Shown piece by piece: positions 1 to 12,200 of a stretch of 64,000 nucleotides of DNA. How positions within the stretch are numbered: position 1 is the stretch's first letter; each line of letters opens with the position of its first letter. Under the pieces are notes generated by a model. That model ran no database searches, had not been told where the DNA came from, and worked only from the letters and a program-made list of their open reading frames with translations. The DNA is from Branchiostoma lanceolatum (Eukaryota; Chordata; Leptocardii; Amphioxiformes; Branchiostomatidae), in the NCBI RefSeq assembly GCF_035083965.1, contig NC_089725.1, positions 28,281,925 to 28,345,924 of the forward strand, given 5' to 3'. The position numbers and the translations under genes were made by a program.

Positions 1-233
1 AAGCTTAAACATCCTCTTCAAACAGAACTTGTGTATTGTTGTTGTTTACACTTCAAGTAACAGGGTACATGTGCACGTGTGAACAGTTTGCTGTCAGTAA
101 ACATGGAGACCTAGGTGTTGGTACACAGTTCTCCCTACAGGGAACCACACAGATTGTTCCATTGAAGTCAACTAGGCACAGGCTGAAAACATTCAGATCA
201 GATATTTATATGTTCCACCTTTTTTCTTTACAG

Positions 234-3200
234 ACATTTCTGAATGAAAGTCGAATCCCGGAGGAGACCTACGTCACTTTGCACAAGAAGGACACCCTCC
301 GATTTGGATATGATATCCTTTTCTTATGAAGTATTATAAACTTCCATGATTGTAACTTGTCTTGGGAGAGACAGGCTAACTGAAATGTTTTAAAATTAGA
401 GTTTAAAAGTCTCCAATTGATCGAAAGTTTGCGATGTTTGTTCATCAACAGCTTGTTTCCTTGACTGTATGTACATCACCATGTTTTTAGAATTGAGCAC
501 TTAGAAGATAAGGGAGAGCCATGGGAGCTGAAACAGGTGATATGACTATTCCTTGATAAGTCATAGCTCAGCTTTTTGTGGCCAAAATGATACAGAGTGT
601 TATTTGTAAACCTTGCTTACTTTGTAATTGTTGCATGTTTCAAAACAAAGACCTCAAACGTCCCTGGTGTTTGGTGATTATTGTAACAGTTCCAACATTG
701 TTCCACACTTATTAACCACTGAACTATGATCCACCACCAGCATGGTCGTGTGTCTGAAATTCAAGGGTACTTTTCAGAGTTAAAAAGGCAAACAAATTTT
801 CTTGTATACTCTGTGACTTTCCGTCCTGCTTGTTTTTTGAAAATTCTATTAAGCTTGTTGTTCTCTCCTCCTCCTGTCTGTCCGCTCTCTGTGTGTTACC
901 CTTTGACCCCTCCCGACCTCTCTCTGCATGCCCTGTGTCATAGTTGAAGTCAGAGCTAGTCGCTCGGCGCTTGAAAGGTCGCAGGTCGTATAGCCCTCCT
1001 TTCTACCATGCTCACTGTGAGGTAGGGAACTCTGCTTACTCTCTGTGTTCTGGACATGTCAGCCATTCCACCGGGACTGTAAGTGTTGTCCTACTTCATC
1101 TGGAGTGCATGTTTGTTACTGTCTTCTGTTTGCAGTGTCTTATTCCACTTTAAGTTTTCAGTTTCATCTTTCATCCTGCCATTTGTATGTCTTAGGCATG
1201 ACGTGAAGTACACTGTGTGTATAGTGTCTTTCATCTGGACTCTTAATTAGAGTATCAAGATCATGTAGGAACTTCATCATTAGAGAAGTTATGATTAGTG
1301 CCTGAGGATTTTGCATCTGTAAAGAGCCAAGAACTCATGGCTTGTGGCTCGTTACATTTTTCTGTGGTAAGTTTGTTGACTGAACAAAGACAGCTGAGAG
1401 GATAGGGGATTTTCCTGTTTTGAAAGTCAGTACAGGAAATGCAAAATGTTAAGGAGAAAGTCATACTTTATATTAGCATGGAGGTTCATCTGTGTTGGTA
1501 GTTGATATGGTAATGAGTGAAAACTTTGTTTCAACACAAAAACTTAGCAGTTTGAATGTTCAACTGTCCTACTGCAATTTTCCTCAGAATCCATTAGATC
1601 TACTTTCAATACAGGAAATTTCATGCACTAACATTTGTTGGGACAAACTTTTAACTCTGCACTAAGAAGGATAACGTTACCTGTTCTATATTTGTCCCAC
1701 ATCATCATATAATTCTTTTTTAAAATTTTTACCTGTTTTTTTGTGTACCAAAGAGTTGTGTTGTGTTTCAGACATGCGGACATGAGGTGTACCAGGCCCA
1801 CGACTCGTACACCCGTACCCGCGACAGCGCCTCGCCGGCCTATGAGCAGAAGGACCAATCAGCAAAGGGGCCTCCTCTCAACGGGTCAAGGGTCAGGGAC
1901 ATGAGGAGAAGCCCAGTGTCATCAGGTTTGTGTTGACGTGGGAATAGAATCATGAAGCGGTTCAGTGTAAACATAGTTTTTTGTCAGGTAAAACAGCAAC
2001 ATTCAAGTTAGACCATCCATTCCATCCCCCACTGTTGTATATTATATACTAGTTATCCCTTACATGTGCCTATCACTCTGTGTACAATACTGACAAAGGA
2101 CTTTCAACACTCTTCTCAACCTGTTACAGCTATTGCTCGTTTCAACTTGGTACTTAAGCTGCCAATAGCAACGTACAGCACTCTCTATCCTATATTAGGA
2201 TACGTTTGTCACAAGCTTCCATAAAATCATGCTTCATACCAGTTAACCTGCACCCTACCATTAATGCCATAAAAGCTTACTCATTTCTGACATAGCATCA
2301 CTGATTCACTCTTCTCATCACTCCCTCCCCTTCCTGGAACTCTCTCTTATTCCCTCCATCCCAAGTGGACATCGGGATACAGACCGATGAAGAGTGTGTT
2401 TCCCAAGCAGATGACAACGTGTCCGAGGAAGGCACGGCGCCACATGCGGCGGAGAGTACCCAAACTCACGGTCAAACGCAAACCCCCCTACCCGTCGTTC
2501 AGTCCCCCGAGGTGGAATCACCACTGAGAAGCGAAAGTACCCAGCCTGAGAGCGAAAGTTCTCGGGTTCAGGAGACCACTGAGTCCCCCTTGTCTCTTAC
2601 TAGTGAAAGTACGGGAACGCCATCAGGTATCCCTCCCTAACACCTTCCCTTATTCTGTCATTCCATGCATGGCTGTTGGTACATTCTTGTTGCATTGTTG
2701 TCACAAAAGACCCGGTCTGTCCTTCCATCATTTTGCATACGCCATGATGTCATATAATGTTCAACATGTTATTAGTAGCTAGATGGGTTGCAAATGGTCA
2801 TGGAATATACATGAATATACTCATCAGGGAATGAAGATCTGTGCATGCCTGTTATGAACTGTAAACAACAACACTGCATTTTTGTAATTTGCAAGAGACT
2901 GCATGCCCAGTTGGCATGTTATGTCACACAAATGCATGGAAACAGGTTTTCAAGAATGTGTTGCTTTGTTTTACCTGTTCTGTTTCATTCTGTTCTTTTG
3001 AGGTCGTTTCTGCATTACTAGCTACCTGTCTCCATATGTGTAGTCTCCCAGTCACACACAGTTCATAGCATGCCTACGTTGCTAGACTTCATGCCTTGTT
3101 TTTGCAGACCTGACTCCACACGCCAAGCGTGGCACCCCCCTGTACGGACAGCCCCAGTGGTGGGGAGAGACGGAGGAGGGGGTGGGGTCAGGCCCTAAGG

Positions 3201-6200
3201 TCAATGGAAGGGGGCACAAAGACCTGCCTGTTAGAGAAGGTAGCCGTTTCACACTTGTCATCTCCCTCCCTCCCTTCATGTCCGTCTCCAGCTAACTTGT
3301 CTGTCTTGCATGACCATCCAGGTTTGGTGAAAATACATAAGGTGCCATAATGACTGGTAAAGATGGTTGGTCCCAGGGAATGCCTGTGTTATACTTATAG
3401 ATATATGATACAGGTAAACACAAATACAGGAATGTCACCTGGACCTGTTCAACCAGGTTGGTGGTAGATAAAATCTAACTTTTTTTGCCAGCATCCACGC
3501 CACGTGTAAACCTTCTCCCTGCTAGAGTAGACTTTTGGCACCAAATGTATATTGGTTACAGGGTTAGGCAGCAGGGAGAAGGTTTGCAGTTTCTCTTTAT
3601 CAATCAGCCCTCAGGTAGCATGGATATATAACTTTTAAAACTGAATGGTATGCTTGCAGACAAGACTATGGATGTCTTTGGCATGCAGCAAGGGAAGCTG
3701 GTGATTGTGAAGGACTATTACTGTATGGCGAAAGACATTTGGATATTCAAGTACTTTGTATACAACCAAGTGTTACCTAACCGACATTTCAGTGACCATT
3801 GTCATTTTCCACTGGGCAATACTGACCCGTCCTACTTCGTACTGCAGCTAGGTGTCACTGCTGCAGTGTGAAGAATGCGGTCCCAAACGTGACTGAGTTT
3901 ATATCCGCATTCTTCTTTCAGCAGCGACACCTAAATGTAGCTGCAGTGGGTTAGTATTGCCCTGAGGAAGGTGACACAGTCACCAAACATTGGCTAGGTA
4001 AATAACACTTAGTTGTAGACAAAGAACTAATGTCCAGTGTTTTATCAACCTGATGAAACCATTCACGAGGCTGGGAGAGATGTTTGCTATTACTAGTATG
4101 TACATCATCATGTATCTCCTGTCCCCTGCAGGTAACGGCGATGGCAGAGCCGGTCCTCCTCCTGCTGGTTCTACCAACCTGAGGAGAGAGCAGAAGGAAC
4201 GAGACGCGGTTCTGGAGCGCATGGATGAGACGAGAAGGGAACACAAATACTTTGAAATTCCGGCCACGGACTTCCAGCAGACGGAGGTCTCCCCAATGGA
4301 CCCGTCAGGTAAGGACATGTCGGAGTTGAAGAAGAAGGACTCGCACCTCTGCTTCACGGTGAACCTGGACGACACGTCGCCCCTGAAGCTGAGCGTCGGC
4401 GACAGCGTGAGCAAGTTTGCGCCCTCGCACCGGCAGCAGAGGAAGGAGAGGACGGAGGGGGTGGGGGCAGACGAGACCATGTCCTCCCCCAGGGGCATGC
4501 ATCGTAGGAGGAGGTCTGAACATCTGGAGGTCAGTATGTCCTATCAGTATGTCCTGCAAAAGTATCTGTCTAGTTGGTATAACCACCCTGCGGCATAACA
4601 CACCAGCTTGGCAGGCACGCGTTGCGGCAGCAGCTGGTCATTTTACACTGAACGACCTGTCACACCTAACCTTGGCACAATAGCTGCAAGGGTTGTTTAA
4701 AGCTATCTATTAAGTGTGCTCCTACTGTACTTTCAAGTTTGTTGCAAAGAGTTCTACTTAATTCAGAATTAATGTCGGGTGTACATGTCATGTACACCAG
4801 ACAGTAATTCTAAATTAAGTGGAACTCTACCACAAACTTGGAAGTACAGTTACTGTAGGAGCACACTTAACAGATAGCTTTAAACAACCCTTGCACATTG
4901 TGTTAAAATTGAGAAGGCAATGCATATTACCTCATAGCTGGTGCTAGTAAAATCTACTATTTTTACCTACTATTGGACATATTAAGTAGGCTGTTCAAAT
5001 ACATGTTGTACCACAATGCTGGTTCTAGGAGCAAATTGGTTTGTGCTGATTACTTTTTGGTGTGATTTTCCAGACTGAGCGTGAAGGCAGCAGACAGGTG
5101 GAGATCATGTTCAGTGGGTCCTGGAGACGGGGTCCAGCGGGACAGAGTGACGTCACTGATGACGACAGTGTGCACAGCGACATGCCAGTGTCCAGTAGGA
5201 GCAAAACAGGTAATCATAGCCCTCACCTGTCAGTCATTACTTCTTAAGGTATAAGGAAGAAAATGATAAGTATGAAATTTTAAAGATCCTAGAACAGTAG
5301 AAGGGCACGAATACACACTCACTCAGTCAGTCAAACAATATCTTTAAGATTAGATATTAGTAGCAAATATTTCTGTCTGTTACATTTTTTGTTGATTTAA
5401 TATACAGGACTGTATATGTCAAGCCATTTGGTGATTTAAATTTTAGGTCTAGACCTATATAATAGTTTGTGCCAAAGGTTACATCCAATTTGCACCGTCC
5501 TAACTCAACTACATGTACATGTATACAAATGTTTGTCACTGCACATTAGGAAGCCAGCACATAGACGGCACCAGAAGTGAGTCTGAGACGGAGTCCAGAC
5601 ACCCCCACCTGCAGGCGCGGGTCAGGCAGCAGGAGGAGCAGCGGGGCCAGCAGCAGGAGATGTCCCCCCTGGCACAGGCAGACCTCCATCGCAGGAAGAA
5701 AATCACCCCAGAAGACATGCTGCTGGACCAACGGTCATTCACGGTCGACTTCTACGACAGGAAAACTCCCAAAGCGAAGTACCCAGACTCTCTCAAGGAG
5801 AAGAAAGGTGAGTATCAATGGAACATTTGATCAAAGTGTCCTTCAAATAAACAAATCAACAAATCCTACAGTGGCAGCCAATAGACTGAGTCAAAACCGT
5901 ATCAAAATACAATATGATTTTAGCAGTTAGAATAGTACATATACAGCATGTTAACGTAAAACATGTAAATATGCTGTAATTCTTGTTTCTTTCACTGTAT
6001 TTTTATGTTCACTGTTTTCACAGTCACTTCTATGCTGTAAATTTATCATCACCATGAAAAAAACTGTTGTTATAATTTACGATTTTTTCACTCATCTGTT
6101 CTGTAAATCACTTGTCAAGTCAAAGTTTAGTGCAAATGTCAATTTTCCTTACACCATGAAATTTTGCTATCATGAAGATAAAGTGAATTACAGTAAACAA

Positions 6201-9200
6201 ATGAACATTAAAATCATTGTCATGTCCAAGGTGGTGTTCGAGCAAGCGTTGAGAAGGTGCAGACGAGGAAATCAACAGAGGGTGCGGCCCCAAAGCAGGG
6301 TAAGGTGGAGAAGGCGGGGGAGAAGGACTCGGGGTCGCGCCCCTCCAGCGGGAAGAAGAGACAGAGCAAGGAGGATGCACAGGACCACCCTGTGGACCCT
6401 GATAAGGACGTGTGTGAGGAAGACAAGTAAGTTCAAGTATAAAGTCAGAATATGATTAAGTCTGACTAATTGTGCCAAAGATGAATTGTCAGAAGACAAA
6501 AAAACGTCACTACCAGTACTCCTGCATTTACACAAAAAGTTATTTTTACTGCCATTTGGGTTAATTGGAAATGAAAACTGTACAGTTGCCTTGTTTCATT
6601 CAAGTTTAATCCTAAACTTAAGTAAACTTAAGTACAGCCAAACCTGCAGTAAACTAAATAACCACCTTTACACCACCTGGCCCATGTGGCCTCTTAGGGC
6701 GGTCCTTTAGATTATCTTTCCCATTGACATCAAGAATACTGTCTATAGTTACCACCGGTCCACATAGACCAGATTCTATTGGTGCTCCGAGTAGTCTACT
6801 TGGCAGGTTTGACTGTACAGTACTGTCAGTGATAGGAATATATGTATGAAAAGTTTTTTTTTCTTGCAGTTGCACAGTAGCCACATTTTTAGCTATCCAA
6901 AAAAAGAGAACAATGCATGATAATTAAAAACCATATAGACCCATTGTCCAATTTTTCCCCTGTACAATAGTTCCAAATTATGTAATCAATTGTATTGTCA
7001 TGTCCCACAGAACCAGTGATGCAGGCACGTACACTATAGAACTAGATGAACCCAACCCTGAAGTAGAAGAAGCCAGAAGAAAAATAGACGAGGTGTTCGG
7101 AGTCACTGAGCCTGGGGAACCACAGAAAGCAGCAAAGGTTAGTTGGGTATGGATTTGTGTGGAATTTATAGTGGGCTAACCGTCCCAATGTCATGGGCAA
7201 TTAGGACATGGCTTTGTAATCAGCCCATGACGCTGTGGAAGGGTTGAGATGGTTCAAAGAAAGGCAATAAATCTTTGTTGCTGTGCTGACTGCAATGGCC
7301 TAGGGGGCTAGCCTAGGGGGTAGAGTGTTCGCTGTGGCATTTAGGTTCAAACCTCAGCCATGAAATTGTAAAGACAGAAGTTAAAGAATGGCTTTCTCTG
7401 CTTAGCACTCAGTACTTATGAGAAGAGTATGAACAAAACCCTGACTGTATGTAATAGCAAGGAGGTAATAGCCTATGTGGCCCAACTGCTGCCCAAGGGC
7501 TGCAGAAAGGGAAATTGGCACTGCTCCTATGCATTCAGAAATGCGTGGGAAGTAATGCTGACCTGTCCAAAGGATGCTACATTTGTATATTTGTAGGCAT
7601 CAGATCCTTTGTTTATGGGATGTGTTTATTTGTTTGTCATGATATCTCCCCCTGTGTTGTGTTTAGGGTGCAGAGTCTCCCACAGAGCTTGGCATCCAAG
7701 GACCAGGTGTGGAGAACCAGGTAGGCAGGGCAGAGGAAACTGTGATGATGTCTGTCAACACCTCAAGTTCATTTCTCTTGGTTCTTAGAACCCCTTCATC
7801 TTTTGTGACTCTTTCCTTGAAATTGTTTGTGATTCTTCTTGTAGTAGGGAATTTTGTCTACCATCCTACGATGACAGCTTCTCAAGGCTTTCAAATTTGC
7901 TTCACGTAGACTAACAACCTAGTATATATACAACTGTTAACAGATGTTACATGTACATCTGAGAGCTTACCTTGCTTTGTTATACATGAAGGCTTTTTTG
8001 ACTGCCTCACCACTGCCTGTCTTTACCTCTCTCTCTCCTCTGTGCTTGGTCTTCACATCCAAAGACTCTCAGAGGTAGCGTGCAGCAAACAAGGACTGCT
8101 GCCCCCCTCCCCCATTTCACTCATCCTTTCGCGCTGCCCGCCTTGCTTTGTTTTTGTGTTCAGCCCGCTGCCACATCGCTCTGCTCGCTCGCTCAAGCTG
8201 CATACATCCATGTACACGTCACCACGTCTACTGTTCAGTTTTATAGAACACATTTTCGGTGGAAATGTTTCAGTCTGTACTTTGTGCCCCTGGTGGCTGT
8301 TCTGTGACTTTTGGACTCTCTGCTTTTACTGTCCAGCAGGCTGACCACCCGGCCTCCTCGGCCGAGGCGGAGTCAGGTGGTTTCGGTCAGGTGGAGGTGA
8401 TTTTCACGGGCTCCTGGAAGCGAGCCAGCCAGCAGCCCAAGGTCCTCACGTTTTTTTGTTTTCAGCAGTTTTCCATCTCCACGGCCTGTGTGCACCATCC
8501 CTCTATAGTATGGTTTTGATCTGCATGCTGGAGGCCTGCCATCTGTACATAGATTAAAGCACAACTCTTTACCATAAAGGTTTACCTGAGACTGCCCCTT
8601 TCATCCCACTTTGTCCCATACTTTTACCCCCTTATTGATACCAGAACCGCTACGTTTCATTTCAAGAGGATGCTGCTTAGTAACGGATTCGTTCCTTTGT
8701 TTGTTATCCGTCAATCAAAAGTGGAAAAACCTGTTTTTAATACTACTGCTGAGCTCTAAAAGATTACAGTGATACTATATAAGTAACCCCCTTGACACCC
8801 CATGTCCCATTTAAGGTAGAAGTACTGCTTTAGGAAACATTCCGTTGTGTTACTCCTAGTGGCATGTGACCTGCATATGGTCTGTTTTGCTTGTGCAGTG
8901 CTTGAAATAGGTTTGTTTCTTTTCTCCATTCTTCAAGGCTTTCAGTCAGTTTGTGAGGTTTTCCTTGTTTATTTTGAGTTTTGTTGTGTTGTGCATGGCA
9001 TGACAAGCTAGTAGACGGTGACATTTTTGGTTGGTGATGCTTGATCTGTTTAGTTTGATTTCTTGTTTGTGCATGCATGGTGGTTGATACATCTTCTTTC
9101 CATGGTTGACTTTTATAACAATGTATTTAATGTTGTTCACATTATGTTCTGTTTTCACCATTCTGGATGATACCTTTCTGATCGTTACATCTTCTTACCA

Positions 9201-12200
9201 CAAGGTATGATGTTTCCCTTTCTTTCCTTTTCATTTATTCCATTTCCTCCCCTTCTTCCCTTCAAATGCCTCATACAAAATGTAGTGTCGTTTTACATAT
9301 CATTTCATTGATATCCAGTGAAAGGGTTTCATAAAACTCTTCTTTTCAATGTCAGTGAAAAATTCTTGTAGCTTTCATTAAATGATTTAGTTACATGTAT
9401 TTGTCTTGTCTGAGATAGAAGATTAAATGACAGTTGACTGTTGTATAACAAGCCCTTTTCACTCAAAGCTATACTATAATGAATGATTATCAAGAAGACT
9501 TCATCCTCATTGGCATCAAATTACTAAAAAATATTTCGATTTTTAAAACATTCTAAAAAACTTTTTAAAAACTTTTTTGAAAACAGCATTAGCAGCATGC
9601 TGTTATAACAGCTTCCATTCTGTATAATAAAAACAAAACAAGTTAATGGGCAGTTTAAGCTCTTACAATACGTATAGATATTGTGTCCACCTTGCTCGGA
9701 TTTTCATGTGCTACCTCCCTCCCTTCCTCCCCCAGCAGCGTCCCGTTGGTCCGATCGCCCCCGGTGCACCTAGCTGGGTCCACCAGTGGGTCAGTGCGGA
9801 CCAAACCACTTCTCCATCAGCAGAGGGGGAGCAGGCTGGAATGCTGCCAACCCCTTCAGTAATTGTCACAGACAGAGGTTAGGGGAATCTTTGTTGTCTC
9901 AAGTATCCCCCATGCCACTCATTTTTCTTCCTTTTTGGACTTTCAGAAACTATACAAATTGGATTAATACATAGATCAAGGTGTGAATTAGTACATCAAG
10001 ACTGGTCAGAAGTACCTAGCATAGGGCAAAACAGGTGCCTTAAAATGTATGGACTGAAAACCTTTCTGGTTTTAAGAACAAGTTGTTTTCACACTGGGGT
10101 GCTGCAAGTAATCCTGATACAAAAAAGTGCTATCAATGGTAGAAGGTTGACCTAATAGATGTTTTAGCACGTTTTACCTGGGGCAGCCATTTCACGGTAC
10201 ATTGTACTGTGGAAGGTCATCTGGGGTCACATACTAGAAAAATGAGGTGATTACCTAAAGTTAGAAGAAGCCCATACTATTCGTAATCAATTTTTTACAA
10301 ATTAAGTATATCCTTTTTGTGGACATGAAGAACAGATCTTCTACTGGAGTTATTTTTCTTGGGCTTTGAAGGTCCTTTTTTGCTGTTGCTTTGATTCTCG
10401 TGTATTCAAGCAGTCATGATTTTGTTCCCTTTCGCCCTCAGTATCAGCTGTGTAGTACAGTATGATTTTTCTCTGTTTGGGCGTTAATCAAGATAGTAGG
10501 AATTTACATTCCAGAGAAGAAATTACCCACCTTGATGTACATATCTACAAATTGTGCAGACTTGTTTTTCTCAGAGTTATTTGCAGATGACTTGCTTTCC
10601 TAATGAGGTTGCTCTGCAGGTTGTATCTTGACCTTAGGTCAGTCAACAAAAAGTCCACGCTAATAGACTACATGTATACTGATAACTGTGTATCTTATAT
10701 GTGCACGCATTGTTGTTTGTACCACAGATGTGATTGGAATGGACCACCAAAAGCCACCCATGCCAAGAAGAAAGCTCTCAGACGCTTCGTCTCAGGAGTC
10801 CCCGAAGACTGGCCGGAAGCGACGAACCCTCCCCGCAATCCCCAAGGAGAAACCCACCTCCCAGCCGTCCAGTCGAACCACCACCCCGCCTGTAGAGAAG
10901 TACCCACCGGGATCTGTGGCTTCAGAGGAGTCGCGACACAGGGAGAGGGCCTCAGAACTGTTGGAGGGGGAGAGAAGAATACGGAGGGGGAGTTTCACTT
11001 TAGACGAGGACACGCCGAGCCTTCTCAAGGAGCTGCAGCCCTCGGGCGGCCACAAGGACGACACGATGAAGGTCTTAGATGCAGCCAGCGATGTTAGTTT
11101 AGACACAGCGGTGTTGCTGAAAGACACTGACAGTGTTATAGCTGCATTAGAGTCTAGAGTTAAGGCCAGACACGCGGAGGCGCAGAGTCAGTTGGAGGGA
11201 AGCCGCAGGTCCCCTGTGGGACACGTGGGCAGGGGCCGGGAGTCTTCAGGAGAATCTGACATGGACACGGTCAGCACCACTAGTGTGGCAGACGGTGACG
11301 TCGGGTTGATAAAGTCTAAGTCTGCCTCCAGACGGAGTCTCAGCTCGCAGTACTGGGAAAAGAGTCACGATGGAGACAAACTTAGAGACACTTCAGCGAA
11401 ACAGAGACTGAGAGAGTCGAGACGGTCAGATCCGTACGGCGACAGATCGTCCACCATTTCTGACGTTTTGTCGTCAGATGCGGACACGCAGGTCGGACGG
11501 AGTAGCATCACCGAAAAGGGCGGGGGAACAGCTTTTCACATTGAGTTTTCCGCCGGGTCACCAGAATTTTCCAGGGGAACCCCGTCCAGAAGGAGTCTTG
11601 GGAGAGGAGAGAAGAAATCCAGGCCGACAGACTTACAGAAATCTACCTCCATGGAGGTGAACAAGTCCGGTACATTCCCCAAGCCCAGACCAACCCGAGC
11701 GTCGCTCCTCCGGCGTGGCAGACTGGAGAGCGACTCGGCCCGGAGCGGGCCCGACAGCTCGGGGGAGCTGGAGGACTACCCAGAGACCCCGTCTGAAGCC
11801 AGCACTGCGTCCACGTCCAGCACGTCCTCCCGCCCCAGACCCAGCAGCGCCAAGTCCTCCCGGGAAATGGAGATGCAGGCGCGGCTCGACCGGCTGTCCA
11901 AGCCCCGCGCCGGCAGGGTGAAGGACCCCCCAAAGAGTGACAGGAGCGACCTCAGCTTGGGAGGACAGATCGTTAAGGCAGCCAGAGCGAGTTCAGGTCA
12001 GCCCAAGCAGGGGTCCGTCCGAGCCAGCCCACAGGCTAAGACGAGAACGGCCTCGGGGCAGGGTCACAGCAGGTCAAAGTCCATCTCCTCCGTGGAGAAG
12101 GGCGGCGGGTCCAGCGTGTGGAGACGGAAGTCGGACGCAGTGGAGGCTTCAGGAGGCAACGTCTGGAGGAGGAGGAAGGACCACTGGGAGGACCACGGCT

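Noticed and set aside
1-6. AAGCTT at the very first base as a cloning-site end
   Set aside because: A HindIII site at position 1 could reflect a clone end but may be chance; nothing else in the sequence supports vector or junction.
944-1153. Open frame between CEP170 exons at 475 and 1772 as a further exon
   Set aside because: No acceptor/donor pair gives phase 0 at both ends with family-like sequence, and 475-536 joins directly and in phase to 1772-1925.
2627-3107. Second U12 intron in CEP170 (donor GTATCCCT)
   Set aside because: The donor resembles the U12 GTATCCTT type, but no TTCCTTAAC-like branch site lies near the acceptor, which has a normal pyrimidine tract and CAG.
9646-9882. Separate small gene starting at 9646
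   Set aside because: The frame is CEP170 exon 9736-9877 extended into the intron; the Met lies upstream of the acceptor.
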